64,000 nucleotides of DNA. It comes from Luteimonas kalidii. GTDB taxonomy: Bacteria; Pseudomonadota; Gammaproteobacteria; Xanthomonadales; Xanthomonadaceae. Positions 24,005-32,900 of this stretch are shown in pieces. Both the position numbers and the translations under genes were made by a program. The stretch is from the NCBI RefSeq assembly GCF_029887935.1, contig NZ_JARXRO010000014.1, positions 115,685 to 179,684 on the forward strand, written 5' to 3'. A model generated the notes under the pieces. That model had not been told where the DNA came from and made no database searches. It saw only the letters and a program-made list of their open reading frames with translations. Positions within the stretch are counted from its first letter, which is position 1; the number at the start of each line of letters is the position of its first letter.

Positions 24005-24558
24005 CGCGGCACCCCGATCGCGTCCAGCGCGGGCAGCAGGCTCGAGGCCAGCGTCGCATCATCGATCGGGCCCACGTGCTTCCAGCGCACGATGCCCTGC
24101 GCGTCGACCAGGAAGGTTTCCGGCGCGCCGTAGATGCCCCAGTCGATCGCCTTGCGGCCGTCGTAGTCCACCAGCACCAGCCAGTACGGGTTGCCGAACT
24201 GTTCCAGCCAGCGCATGGCGTCGGCGTGTTCGTCCTTCCAGTTGTAGCCGATCACGCGCAGGCGCCGGGTTTCGGCGAAGCGGGTGATCACGGGGTGCTC
24301 GACCCGGCAGCCCGGGCACCAGCTGCCCCAGACGTTGAGCAGGTAGGGCTGGCCCAGCAGTTCCTGCGAGCTCACCAGGCGGCCGGGTTCGTGCAGTACC
24401 GGCAGCGAGAACTCCGGCGCCGGCTTGCCGATCAGCGGCGAGGGCAGGGCCTCGCGGTCGGCGCGGTCGGAGACCAGCACGCCGTACAGCAGCAGTCCGA
24501 TCAGGCCGAGGAACACCACCGCGATGGTTGCGGCGGTGAGGTGGCGTGCGTTCGCCAT
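24001..24558 (-). CDS. ccmG: Thiol:disulfide interchange protein DsbE/CcmG
   Basis: A 185-residue membrane-anchored thioredoxin. One helix (8-29) is followed by a thioredoxin fold with the active site WGSWCPGCRVEHP and the cis-Pro segment YGAPETFLVD. GYNWKDEHADAMRWL is the CcmG-type acidic region. Typical CcmG has WCxxC with PTC or EPC; here CPGC. It keeps apocytochrome c cysteines reduced. ATGA overlap with ccmF. Confidence 0.95.
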   Translation of the reverse strand: MANARHLTAATIAVVFLGLIGLLLYGVLVSDRADREALPSPLIGKPAPEFSLPVLHEPGRLVSSQELLGQPYLLNVWGSWCPGCRVEHPVITRFAETRRLRVIGYNWKDEHADAMRWLEQFGNPYWLVLVDYDGRKAIDWGIYGAPETFLVDAQGIVRWKHVGPIDDATLASSLLPALDAIGVPR

Positions 24559-26549
24559 CAGGCCGTGCCTCCGTCGGTGGCGGGCGCATCGCTGCGCGCG
24601 ATGCCATCGGCCGCATCGCCCTCACGCGTGCGTCCGGCGCCCGACACGCGCCGGAACCGCCGGTCCGCCGCGGTCACGAACCCGCCCAGCGCCATCAGGA
24701 ACGCGCCGGCCCAGACCCAGCGCACGAACGGCTTGACCTGCAGCCGCACCGCCCACGCGCCGTTGCCCAGCGGTTCGCCCAGCGCGACGAACACGTCCGC
24801 GAACACGCCGGCGTGGATGCCGGCATCGGTCATCACCTGGCCGCCGCTGGCATAGGCGCGCTTTTCCGGATGCAGCAGCGCAAGCGGCGCGTCGTTGCGG
24901 AACACCTGCACCAGGCCGCGGTCGGCGACGTAGTTCGGGCCCTGCGCGCGTTCGACGCCGTCGAAACGGAACGCGTAGCGGCCGATCTCGCTGGTCTGGC
25001 CAGGCATCATCGCCACTTCGCGCTGCACCAGCTGCGCCTCCACCAGCAGCGCGCCGACCAGGAACACGGCGATGCCGCCGTGCGCCAGCGTCATGCCCGC
25101 CATCTCCGGGGTGAAGGCGCGGCCGCTGGCGCGCAGCCGGCTCCACACGAAGCGCAGCGTCCCCAGCGCCACCCACGCCGCCGCCGCGACGCCGGCCGCC
25201 GTCTTCAGCGGTCCCTGCGGCGCGAGGAAGTACGCGATCGCGCCCAGCACCGCCGCCAGGCCCAGCCACGGCAGCAGCAGTGCGATCGGCTTCGACGGCT
25301 GCTCCTGCTGCCAGCGCGTGAGCGGACCGAACGGCACCAGCAGCACCAGCGGCGCCATCAGCAGCACGAACAGGGTGCCGAAGTAGGGCGGGCCGACGGA
25401 GACCTTGCCCAGGTCCAGCGCGTCGGCCAGCAGCGGATACAGCGTGCCCAGCAGCACCATCGCGCAGGCAGCGGCCAGCAGCAGGTTGTTGAGCAGCAGC
25501 AGGGTCTCGCGCGAGGCCGGCGCGAACGGACGCCCCTGCGGCAGCCGGGGCGCGCGCAGCACGTACAGCGCCAGCGCGCCGCCGATCACCGCCGCCAGGA
25601 AGGCGAGGATGAACAGCCCGCGCGAAGGATCGGCCGCGAACGAATGGACGCTGGTCAGCACGCCCGAACGCACCAGGAACGCGCCCAGCAGCGACAGCGA
25701 GAACGTCGCGATCGCCAGCAGCAGGGTCCAGCCGCCGAAGCTCCCGCGCTTCTCGGTCACTGCCTGCGAGTGGATCAGCGCAGCGCCCGCCAGCCACGGC
25801 ATGAAGCTGGCGTTCTCCACCGGATCCCAGAACCACCAGCCGCCCCAGCCCAGTTCGTAGTACGCCCACCACGAGCCCAGCGCGATGCCGATGGTCAGGA
25901 AGCCCCAGGCCACGTTGGTCCACGGCCGCGTCCAGCGCAGCCAGCGCGCATCCACCTGGCCTTCGAGCAGTGCCGCGATCGCGAACGCGAACGGCACCAC
26001 GAAGCCGATGTAGCCGATGTAGAGCATCGGGGGATGGATGATCATCCCCGGGTCCTGCAGCAGCGGGTTGAGGTCGTGCCCTTCGACCGCCACCGGCAGC
26101 AGCCGGGCGAACGGGTTGGAGGTGAAAATCATGAACGACAGGAAGCCGATGGCGACCAGCCCGATCACGCCGAGCACGCGGGCCATCACCACGTCGGGCA
26201 GGTGCCGCGACCACAGCGCGACGGCCGCGTTCCAGATGCCCAGCATCAGCACCCACAGCAGCAGCGAGCCCTCGTGCGCGCCCCACACCGCGGTGAAGCG
26301 GTAGACCATCGGCAGCAGCGAGTTGGAGTTGTCGGCCACGTACTTGACCGAGAAATCCTGCTGTACGAACGCAGCCGTGAGCGCGGCGTAGGCGAACGCC
26401 AGCAGCGCCAGCTGCGCATAGGCTGCGGGCCGCGCCACCGCCATCCACGCCGGCTTGTTGCCGGCCGCGCCCGCCAGCGGCAGCGCCGCCTGCAGCAGGG
26501 CCGCGAGCAGGGCGAGCAGCAGCGCGAGCTGGCCGAGTTCAGGCAGCAT
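24558..26549 (-). CDS. ccmF: Haem lyase CcmF
   Basis: A 663-residue polytopic membrane protein with about 15 helices, the catalytic subunit that attaches haem b to apocytochrome c. The WWD haem-handling region is WGGWWFWDPVENASFMPWL near residue 235-255, flanked by conserved periplasmic histidines such as WGAHEGSLLLW. A C-terminal domain holds the conserved block RYAFRFDGVERAQGPNYVADRGLVQVF. The start MLPELGQLALLLALL at 26549 is chosen because it begins the first helix; longer versions add unlike residues. It is 192 bp downstream of ccmE, the second-largest break in the locus. Confidence 0.96.
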   Translation of the reverse strand: MLPELGQLALLLALLAALLQAALPLAGAAGNKPAWMAVARPAAYAQLALLAFAYAALTAAFVQQDFSVKYVADNSNSLLPMVYRFTAVWGAHEGSLLLWVLMLGIWNAAVALWSRHLPDVVMARVLGVIGLVAIGFLSFMIFTSNPFARLLPVAVEGHDLNPLLQDPGMIIHPPMLYIGYIGFVVPFAFAIAALLEGQVDARWLRWTRPWTNVAWGFLTIGIALGSWWAYYELGWGGWWFWDPVENASFMPWLAGAALIHSQAVTEKRGSFGGWTLLLAIATFSLSLLGAFLVRSGVLTSVHSFAADPSRGLFILAFLAAVIGGALALYVLRAPRLPQGRPFAPASRETLLLLNNLLLAAACAMVLLGTLYPLLADALDLGKVSVGPPYFGTLFVLLMAPLVLLVPFGPLTRWQQEQPSKPIALLLPWLGLAAVLGAIAYFLAPQGPLKTAAGVAAAAWVALGTLRFVWSRLRASGRAFTPEMAGMTLAHGGIAVFLVGALLVEAQLVQREVAMMPGQTSEIGRYAFRFDGVERAQGPNYVADRGLVQVFRNDAPLALLHPEKRAYASGGQVMTDAGIHAGVFADVFVALGEPLGNGAWAVRLQVKPFVRWVWAGAFLMALGGFVTAADRRFRRVSGAGRTREGDAADGIARSDAPATDGGTA

Positions 26550-26709
26550 GCGCGGCTCCGTGCGCGTGGCGGGGCGCCTCGTTGCCGACGATGACATGCG
26601 GACGCGTGTGGCCTGCGCGGAGATCCGTGTTCCACGCCGTTGCCAGCGCGTCCGGACGGCCGCGCAAGATGTGAGGGGGACGATACGCGCGGGGTCGCAC
26701 AGACCACTG

Positions 26710-26730
26710 GGTCCCCGCCTGCGCGGGGAC
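26710..26730. repeat. Short inverted repeat between ccmE and ccmF
   Basis: GTCCCCGC and GCGGGGAC form an 8-bp stem with a CTGC loop at 26711-26730. The same GTCCCCGC..GCGGGGAC unit is a familiar dispersed repeat of GC-rich genomes. No T-run follows, so it is not a classic terminator. It is the main feature in the 192-bp gap. Confidence 0.65.
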
Positions 26731-26741
26731 GACGGGACTCC

Positions 26742-27224
26742 TCACTCCTGCGCCCCTGCGCCGGGCGCCACGTCGACGTCGTGCTTGCTGTGCGCCAAGC
26801 CCATCTTGTCGGCGACTTCCTTGGGCACGTAGGTCTCGTCGTGCTTGGCCAGCACGTCCTCGGCGACGAAGCGGTCGCCCTGCATGCGGCCGGTGGCGAC
26901 CACCGCCTGGCCCTCGCGGAACAGGTCCGGCAGGATCTTGTCGTAGGTGACGTCCAGCTGCGCGTCGCCGTCGGTGACGCGGAAATGCGAGACCAGCGAG
27001 CCCTCCTCGCGGCGGAACGAGCCGGTCTCGACCATGCCGCCGAGGCGGAAGCGCGCCTCTCCGGAGGACACGCCCGTGCCCGCGCTGCCGGACAGGATCT
27101 CGTTGGGCGTGTACAGGTAGGCGATGTTCCGCTGCAGCGCGAACGCCACCAGGGTCGCGGCCAGGCCGGCCGCGGCGAGCAGGGCGAGCACGAACCACAG
27201 GCGGCGGCGGCGCGTCGGGTTCAT
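26742..27224 (-). CDS. ccmE: Haem chaperone CcmE
   Basis: A 160-residue periplasmic haem chaperone. It begins with a basic stretch and one membrane helix (about 8-28), then an OB-fold with YLYTPNEIL and [14 protein letters not shown]. The haem-binding His is in [14 protein letters not shown] near 130, with the nearby Tyr. The C-terminal tail is short and partly disordered. It accepts haem from CcmC and passes it to CcmF. ATGA overlap with ccmD. Confidence 0.96.
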   Translation of the reverse strand: MNPTRRRRLWFVLALLAAAGLAATLVAFALQRNIAYLYTPNEILSGSAGTGVSSGEARFRLGGMVETGSFRREEGSLVSHFRVTDGDAQLDVTYDKILPDLFREGQAVVATGRMQGDRFVAEDVLAKHDETYVPKEVADKMGLAHSKHDVDVAPGAGAQE

Positions 27225-27397
27225 CGCTTCAGCTCCGGGGCGGCGGTGGCGGCGGTCCCGCGCGCGGCCTCGCGCCTGGCCAGCATCCGCACCGCGCGCA
27301 TGATCTGCGCGATGCGGATGCGCGGGGCCACGAAGTCCCACAGCAGCACGGTGGCGAACACGGCGTAGGCGGCGATCACGTAGCTGGCGTAGCTCAT
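27221..27397 (-). CDS. ccmD: Haem exporter subunit CcmD
   Basis: A 58-residue small membrane protein with one helix ([21 protein letters not shown]) and a basic cytoplasmic tail. Its size, place between ccmC and ccmE, and start/stop overlaps on both sides (ATGA at 27394-27397 and 27221-27224) identify it as CcmD, which helps release haem-loaded CcmE from CcmABC. Confidence 0.9.
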   Translation of the reverse strand: MSYASYVIAAYAVFATVLLWDFVAPRIRIAQIMRAVRMLARREAARGTAATAAPELKR

Positions 27398-28152
27398 GCC
27401 GACGCTCCGGCCAGGCGGCGCACCCAGTCCTTGCCGGCCTCGCGCTGCAGGTTGTCGGCGCGCGCGCGCGCCAGCAGCGAGCCGATCGCCCACAGCTTGG
27501 TCCCCACCACCATCCACAGCAGCGGCGGCAGCATGCTGGCGTCCATCGAGGATTCGCCGAACACGCGGATGGTCTGGCCCTGGTGCAGCGAGTTCCACCA
27601 CACCACCGAGTACCGGATGATCGGCAGCATCACCACGCCCACGATCGCCAGCAGCGAGGCGGCGCGCGCGGCGGCGCGCCTGTCCTCGATCGCCGCGTAC
27701 AGGCCGATCACGCCGAAGTACAGGAACAGCAGCACCAGCTGCGAGGTCAGGCGCGGGTCCCAGTCCCACCACGTGCCCCACATCGGCTTGCCCCAGATGC
27801 TTCCCGTCGCCAGGGTGATGACGGTGAACGCGGCGCCGATCGGCGCGCAGGCCATCGCCAGGATCTCGCACAGCTTGATCCGCCACACCAGCGCGATCGC
27901 GCCGTACAGCGCCATCAGCGCGAACATCGCCATGCTCATCCAGGCGCTGGGCACGTGGATGTAGAGGATCCGGAAGCTGTCGCCCTGCTGGTAGTCCGCC
28001 GGCACCACGAACAGCGCGCCGTACAGCCCCACGCCCATCGCCAGCAGCCCGGCCGCGAACGCCCACGGCGCCCAGCGGGCCGCGAAGCGGTCGAAATACG
28101 GGGGCGACCCGAGCTGGTGGAACCAGCGCACCACCGGGTTCATGTTGGACAT
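27394..28152 (-). CDS. ccmC: Haem exporter permease CcmC
   Basis: A 252-residue membrane protein with six helices. The tryptophan-rich haem-binding motif [20 protein letters not shown] lies near residue 128, and conserved histidines are in [13 protein letters not shown] and [11 protein letters not shown]. It loads haem onto CcmE. It is preceded by 625 bp of non-coding DNA, so it probably needs its own promoter or long read-through from ccmAB. Confidence 0.96.
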   Translation of the reverse strand: MSNMNPVVRWFHQLGSPPYFDRFAARWAPWAFAAGLLAMGVGLYGALFVVPADYQQGDSFRILYIHVPSAWMSMAMFALMALYGAIALVWRIKLCEILAMACAPIGAAFTVITLATGSIWGKPMWGTWWDWDPRLTSQLVLLFLYFGVIGLYAAIEDRRAAARAASLLAIVGVVMLPIIRYSVVWWNSLHQGQTIRVFGESSMDASMLPPLLWMVVGTKLWAIGSLLARARADNLQREAGKDWVRRLAGASA

Positions 28153-28777
28153 CGGGCTGGCTGCTCGCAGGGGCGGGACCGCGGGAGGCGGCCGGAGGCC
28201 GGGTCAGGCCGCCGGCATCCATGCATGGCTAAGTGTCTATTTTTTCAGACTCGACCGGTGCGGCCAAGCCTCGCGGGGTGGACAGGATGCCCCAGGGCGC
28301 GCCACGGGGCACAGTGCGAGGCACGAAAGATGGCGTGACGCGGACCTTGGCGAGTCGCGGAGCAGGGGCGACCCGCGACCTGACATCGTCGCGCCGAATG
28401 TCCAGGACGAGTGCGCAGGCGGACCCGTGGGGTCGGGGTGGGGTCGGAGCGTGCGCTTGAGCGGGTGCGAGGGCGGGCAGACGCGAAGACAAGGGCGGGT
28501 GCGGGGACGGGTGCGGTTGCGGGACGGAGGCGGGTGCGGTGGCGAAGGTGAGGGTGAGGGATGAGGGGGGGGCAGGACGCTCGAAGGGCGACCGAGGGGC
28601 GAGGGGGACGAGTGCGAGGTTGGGAGCGCGGATGCGAGCGCGCGTGCGGAGACGTTCGCGGGCCCCCGGATGCGCTTCGCTTATCCGAGCTACGCCTCGC
28701 CCCATCCCGGGCCGGTCCGTTGCCGGCCCGTAGCCCGGATAAGCGCAGCACATCCGGGTTCGCCGTCGCCGCGCCTC
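28153..28777. other. Non-coding, G-rich spacer inside the ccm locus
   Basis: No gene is recognised. The plus strand is strongly purine- and G-rich from about 28430 to 28625, with many GGG runs (for instance near 28490-28530) that could form quadruplexes. A REP pair occupies 28674-28758. The stretch separates ccmB from ccmC, which are normally adjacent. Confidence 0.7.
28674..28758. repeat. REP pair in head-to-head orientation
   Basis: CCCCGGATGCGC with TTCGCTTATCCGAGCTACG (28674-28694) is followed by the inverse copy GTAGCCCGGATAAGCGCAGC with ACATCCGGG (28730-28758). Both have one or two changes from the copies at 20.9 and 22.4 kb. Located just after the ccmB stop on the minus strand. Confidence 0.85.
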
Positions 28778-29467
28778 CTACTGCGCCGCGATCCGGATCG
28801 CCGTCGCGGCCGCCACCGGCGCCAGCACCAGCGCCATCAGCAGGCCCGCGCCGAGCAGCAGCAGGCCGCCCGCGGGGTCGTGGCCCTGCGCCGCGGCCGC
28901 CACGCTGCCGGCGCCGAACACCAGCACCGGCACGTACAGCGGCAGCGCCAGCAGCGCCAGCAGCACGCCCGCGCGTCGCATGCCGACGGTCAGCGCCGAC
29001 ACCACCGCGCCGATCAGGCTCAGCAGCGGCGTGCCCAGCGCCAGCGCACCGAGCAGCACCAGCCACAGCGACCGCGGCAGGTACAGCAGCTCGGCCAGCA
29101 ACGGCACGGCCAGCAGCAAGGGCACCGCCGTGGTCAGCCAGTGCATCAGCGTGCGCACCAGCACCAGCCAGGCCAGCGGCACCGGCGCCAGCCGCCACTG
29201 TTCCAGCGACCCGTCCTCGGCGTCGCCGCGGAAGAGCGTGTCCAGCGCCAGCAGCCCCGACAGCAGGACCGCCACCCACAACACGCCCGGCGCCGCGCGC
29301 GCCAGCAGGTCGCGTTCGGCGCCCATCGCCAGCGCGAACAGCACCACCACCAGGATCGCGAACAGCGCCGGCTGGAGGGCATCGCCGCGGCGGCGCCAGA
29401 GCAGGCGCAGGTCGCGCACCACCAGCGCGCGCGCGGCCGATAGCAGGGTGGGCGTGCCGGCGCTCAC
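28778..29467 (-). CDS. ccmB: Haem exporter permease CcmB
   Basis: A 229-residue membrane protein with six helices, permease partner of the ABC protein CcmA. VRDLRLLWRRRGDALQPALFAILVVVLFALAMG and LSGLLALDTLFRGDAEDGSLEQW are family-typical. The start is a GTG at 29467 with GAGG eleven bases upstream; no ATG gives the right length. Confidence 0.93.
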   Translation of the reverse strand: MSAGTPTLLSAARALVVRDLRLLWRRRGDALQPALFAILVVVLFALAMGAERDLLARAAPGVLWVAVLLSGLLALDTLFRGDAEDGSLEQWRLAPVPLAWLVLVRTLMHWLTTAVPLLLAVPLLAELLYLPRSLWLVLLGALALGTPLLSLIGAVVSALTVGMRRAGVLLALLALPLYVPVLVFGAGSVAAAAQGHDPAGGLLLLGAGLLMALVLAPVAAATAIRIAAQ

Positions 29468-29558
29468 GCGAACTGTGCCTCGAGCCGGAGCGAACACAGG
29501 TGCGCCCCCACCGGTGGCGCAACGGCGCTGCGAATGGCCCCCGCTGCCGCGCCCGCGC

Positions 29559-30212
29559 TCATGCGACCGCCTCCTGGTGGCCGAGCGAAAGCAAACGGGT
29601 GCGCACCGGCGGCGCGGCATAGGCGCCATGGGTGGTCACCAGGGCGCCGCCGCCGGCGTCCAGGTGCGCCCGCACCATGCGGTTGACCAGCTCGATCCCC
29701 GGCAGGTCGAGGTTCGCGTATGGCTCGTCCAGCAGCCACAGCGGCGCGGGCGACAGCCACAGCCGTGCCAGCGCCAGCCGCCGGCGCTGGCCGGCGGACA
29801 GGTGACGCACCGGCGCCTCATCAAAGCCGGCCAGGCCGACGATCGCCAGCGCCGGGTCGAGGTCGAGCGTCGGCCGCCGCCCGAGCAGGCCACATAGATA
29901 GTCCAGGTTCTCGCGAGCCGTGAGGTCCGCCTTCAGGCCCGGCAGATGGCCGAGATAGGCGAGGTGGCCGGCGCGCGCCGCCGCCGCCACCGGCACCCCC
30001 GCCAGTCGCACCTCGCCATTGCCGCCGTCGAGCAGGCCGGCGAGCACGCGCAGCAGGGTGGTCTTGCCGGCGCCGTTGCCACCCTGCACCAGCAGCGCTT
30101 CGCCGGGCTGAACGCTGAAGTCCAGCGGGCCGAACAGCGGCATCTCGTCGCGGGCGAAGCACAGGCCGCGCACGTCGAGCAGCGGCGCGGCGGCGGGAGG
30201 GGCGTCTGGCAT
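29559..30212 (-). CDS. ccmA: Haem exporter ATP-binding protein CcmA
   Basis: A 217-residue ABC ATPase. Walker A is [12 protein letters not shown] near 43, the signature is [14 protein letters not shown], Walker B is [12 protein letters not shown] and the switch His is in VTTHG. It powers release of holo-CcmE. The start [13 protein letters not shown] at 30212 is chosen; an ATG at 30275 would add an unlike leader. First gene of the ccm locus, 34 bp after the DUF3293 gene. Confidence 0.95.
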   Translation of the reverse strand: MPDAPPAAAPLLDVRGLCFARDEMPLFGPLDFSVQPGEALLVQGGNGAGKTTLLRVLAGLLDGGNGEVRLAGVPVAAAARAGHLAYLGHLPGLKADLTARENLDYLCGLLGRRPTLDLDPALAIVGLAGFDEAPVRHLSAGQRRRLALARLWLSPAPLWLLDEPYANLDLPGIELVNRMVRAHLDAGGGALVTTHGAYAAPPVRTRLLSLGHQEAVA

Positions 30213-30246
30213 CACGGGCGCTTCGGCCGGCGGTCGGCCATCGCGG

Positions 30247-30732
30247 TCATTGTAGCCAGTCGACGTCGGCGTCACCGGTCTCGTCGGCGGGCCGGGGCGC
30301 GTCCATGCGCAGCCGTACCGCGTCGCCCGGCCGCCACCACAGCGTGCCGAGCTGGCCGAAACGGCGCGCGAGCGCGTCGAACTGGTCGACCTCCATGCCC
30401 ATCACGAGCCAGCTCGGTTCGCGCCAGCTGCGGTTGCGGGCGGAGGCGAAGGCCGGACGTATGCCGTATCCGCCGGCGACCAGCTGCGCGTGCAGGGCGT
30501 CGTCGTCGCGCCGGTTCTGCTCTTCGCTGCGTTCGATCGAGCGCGGATTCCAGGCCGACAGCATCCCGAACGTGGTGGCGGCGGGATACGCGAGCTCCAG
30601 CCCCGGCGTGGGCAGCCCGATGATCACGTCGTGCCAGGAGCCGTCGTACTGCCAGCGGTACTCGGCCGCGAGATAGGCGTGCAGGAGCTCGGACACGCGC
30701 GCCGGTTCGGGGGGCGAGGGGGCAGGGGGCAT
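30247..30732 (-). CDS. DUF3293 domain protein
   Basis: A 161-residue soluble protein. The family hallmark [13 protein letters not shown] is present, with [18 protein letters not shown] and [24 protein letters not shown]. Function unknown. It lies directly upstream of ccmA on the same strand with a 34-bp gap, so it may be transcribed with the ccm genes. Confidence 0.88.
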   Translation of the reverse strand: MPPAPSPPEPARVSELLHAYLAAEYRWQYDGSWHDVIIGLPTPGLELAYPAATTFGMLSAWNPRSIERSEEQNRRDDDALHAQLVAGGYGIRPAFASARNRSWREPSWLVMGMEVDQFDALARRFGQLGTLWWRPGDAVRLRMDAPRPADETGDADVDWLQ

Positions 30733-30937
30733 GGCGGCTCAGTGCGTCCTGCGCCGGGCAACCACGTCGAAGGGCGGGGCATCGACACCGCCACCCGCAG
30801 CCTGGACGTGGGCCATCTCGTCCGCAGGCCGGGAGGGAACCATGCCGGGCGTCTCCTGCGTGAACATCCGCTAGATGTAACCGATCCCACACGGATCGTA
30901 AACTGCAGCCTTTCGCCAAGGCCCCCGACGTCCCCCG

Positions 30938-32083
30938 ATGATCCAGACCAAACTGCCGAAGGTCGGCACCACCATCTTCACCGTGATGTCGCAGCTGGCG
31001 CAGGAACACGGCGCGGTGAACCTCGGCCAGGGCTTTCCGGACTTCCCGGTGCCGCCCCGGCTGGTGGAGGAACTCGAGCGGGCGATGCGCGCGGGCCACA
31101 ACCAGTACGCGCCGATGACCGGGGTGCCGGCATTGCGGCAGGCGATCGCGGCCAAGACCGCGCGCGTGTACGGTCACGCGCCCGATGCCGACACCGAGGT
31201 CACCGTGACCAGCGGCGCGACCGAGGCGATCTTCAACGCCATCCACGCCGTGGTGCGCGCCGGCGACGAGGTGGTGGTGCTCGATCCCTGCTACGACTGC
31301 TACGAGCCGGCGATCGATCTGGCCGGCGCGCGCGCGGTGCACGTGCCGCTCGATCCGGTCACCTTCGCCCCGGACTGGCAGCGCGTGCGCGAGGCGATCG
31401 GCCCGCGCACCCGCATGCTGATGATCAATAGCCCGCACAACCCCTCCGGCGCCATGCTGTCCGCGGACGACATGCGCGAGCTGGCGGCGATCCTCGACGG
31501 CACCGGCATCTTCCTGGTGTCGGACGAGGTGTACGAACACATCGTGTTCGATGGCGCCAGGCACGAGTCGGTGCTGCGCCACCCGGCGCTGCGCGAGCGC
31601 GCGTTCGTGGTCTCGAGCTTCGGCAAGACCTACCACTGCACCGGCTGGAAGATCGGCTACTGCATCGCGCCGCCGGCGCTGGGCACGGAGTTCCGCAAGG
31701 TGCACCAGTACAACGTGTTCTCCACCTTCACCCCGGGGCAGCATGCCTTCGCCGCCATGCTGGAGGCCGAGCCGGAGCACTACGAGCAGCTCGGCGCGTT
31801 CTACCAGGCCAAGCGCGACCGGTTCCGCGATCAGCTCGCCACCACCCGGCTGGCGCCGCTGCCGGTGCCGGGTGGCTATTTCCAGCTGGTCGACTATTCG
31901 GCGGTCAGCGATCTGGACGATGCCGCGTTCTGCCGCTGGCTGACGGTCGAAAAGGGGGTGGCGGCGATCCCGCTGTCGCCGTTCTACGAGACGCCGCCGG
32001 CTGGCCAGCGCCTGGCGCGGCTGTGTTTCGCCAAGAACGAGGCGACACTGGACGCGGCGATCGAACGCCTGCAGAGGTTGTGA
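30938..32083 (+). CDS. PLP-dependent methionine/glutamine aminotransferase
   Basis: A 381-residue fold-type I aminotransferase resembling YbdL and glutamine transaminase K. NLGQGFPDFPVP is the N-terminal substrate motif, NSPHNPSG and DEVYEHI bind the cofactor, and the PLP lysine is in SSFGKTYHCTGWKIGY near 235. YbdL prefers methionine and other bulky amino acids as donors. It is followed 4 bp later by an omega-amidase gene. The pair matches the glutaminase II pathway: the transaminase regenerates methionine from its keto acid with glutamine as donor, giving alpha-ketoglutaramate. Confidence 0.92.
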   Translation: MIQTKLPKVGTTIFTVMSQLAQEHGAVNLGQGFPDFPVPPRLVEELERAMRAGHNQYAPMTGVPALRQAIAAKTARVYGHAPDADTEVTVTSGATEAIFNAIHAVVRAGDEVVVLDPCYDCYEPAIDLAGARAVHVPLDPVTFAPDWQRVREAIGPRTRMLMINSPHNPSGAMLSADDMRELAAILDGTGIFLVSDEVYEHIVFDGARHESVLRHPALRERAFVVSSFGKTYHCTGWKIGYCIAPPALGTEFRKVHQYNVFSTFTPGQHAFAAMLEAEPEHYEQLGAFYQAKRDRFRDQLATTRLAPLPVPGGYFQLVDYSAVSDLDDAAFCRWLTVEKGVAAIPLSPFYETPPAGQRLARLCFAKNEATLDAAIERLQRL

Positions 32084-32087
32084 GGAC

Positions 32088-32891
32088 ATGACCATGAACA
32101 ATCTCCGCGTGTCCCTGGTGCAGGGCGCGACCCGCTGGCACGATCCGGCGGGCAACCGCGCGTACTACGCCGACCTGATCGCGCCGCTGCACGGCATCAC
32201 CGACCTGGTGCTGCTGCCGGAGACCTTCACCAGCGGCTTCTCCAACGACGCCATCGGCGATGCCGAGACGATGGACGGCCCGACCGTCGCCTGGATGCGC
32301 GAGCAGGCCGGCCGACTGCAGGCGGCGGTCTGCGGCAGCGTGCAGCTGCGCGTGGACGGGTCGGTGTTCAACCGGCTGCTCTGGGTCACGCCCGACGGCG
32401 AGCTGCAGCACTATGACAAGCGCCACCTGTTCCGCTACGCGCGCGAACACGAGCGCTATGCCGCCGGTCGCGAGCGCGTGACCGTGGAGTGGAAGGGCTG
32501 GCGGATCTGCCCGCTGGTCTGCTACGACCTGCGCTTCCCGGTGTACTCGCGCAACCGTTTCGATGTCGAACGGCCCGGCGCGCTGGACTACGACCTGGTG
32601 CTCTATGTCGCCAACTGGCCGGCGGCACGCGCCTACGCGTGGAAGACCCTGCTGCGGGCGCGCGCGATCGAGAACCTGTGCTACGTGGCCGGGCTCAACC
32701 GGGTCGGTGCCGACGGCAACGGCATCGACTACGACGGCGACAGCGCGGTGATCGATTTCCTCGGCCATCCGGTGAGCGAATGCAGCGACGCCGAAGTGGT
32801 CGTCACCACGACGCTGCTCGGCGCCGAACTTGAGAAGCATCGCGAGCGGTTCCCGGCGATGCTGGACGGGGACGCGTTCGAGCTGCGCTGA
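32088..32891 (+). CDS. Nitrilase-family amidohydrolase, probable omega-amidase (YafV-like)
   Basis: A 267-residue carbon-nitrogen hydrolase. The Glu-Lys-Cys triad is seen in LLPETFTSGF, YDKRHLFRYAREH and PLVCYDLRFPVY. YafV and Nit2 hydrolyse alpha-ketoglutaramate to 2-oxoglutarate and ammonia. Adjacent to an aminotransferase that should produce this compound, so the two are probably one pathway. The start may be ATG 32088 or 32094; the tail DGDAFELR is normal. Confidence 0.92.
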   Translation: MTMNNLRVSLVQGATRWHDPAGNRAYYADLIAPLHGITDLVLLPETFTSGFSNDAIGDAETMDGPTVAWMREQAGRLQAAVCGSVQLRVDGSVFNRLLWVTPDGELQHYDKRHLFRYAREHERYAAGRERVTVEWKGWRICPLVCYDLRFPVYSRNRFDVERPGALDYDLVLYVANWPAARAYAWKTLLRARAIENLCYVAGLNRVGADGNGIDYDGDSAVIDFLGHPVSECSDAEVVVTTTLLGAELEKHRERFPAMLDGDAFELR

Positions 32892-32900
32892 AGGCGGCGG

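Noticed and set aside
24546..26594. Plus-strand open frame of about 680 codons opposite ccmF
   Set aside because: The translation is low-complexity (Gln/Arg/His-rich) and exactly antisense to a well-conserved ccmF.
26550..26741. Inverted repeat GTCCCCGC/GCGGGGAC as terminator between ccmE and ccmF
   Set aside because: No T-run follows on either strand, and ccmF downstream needs read-through; treated as a dispersed repeat.
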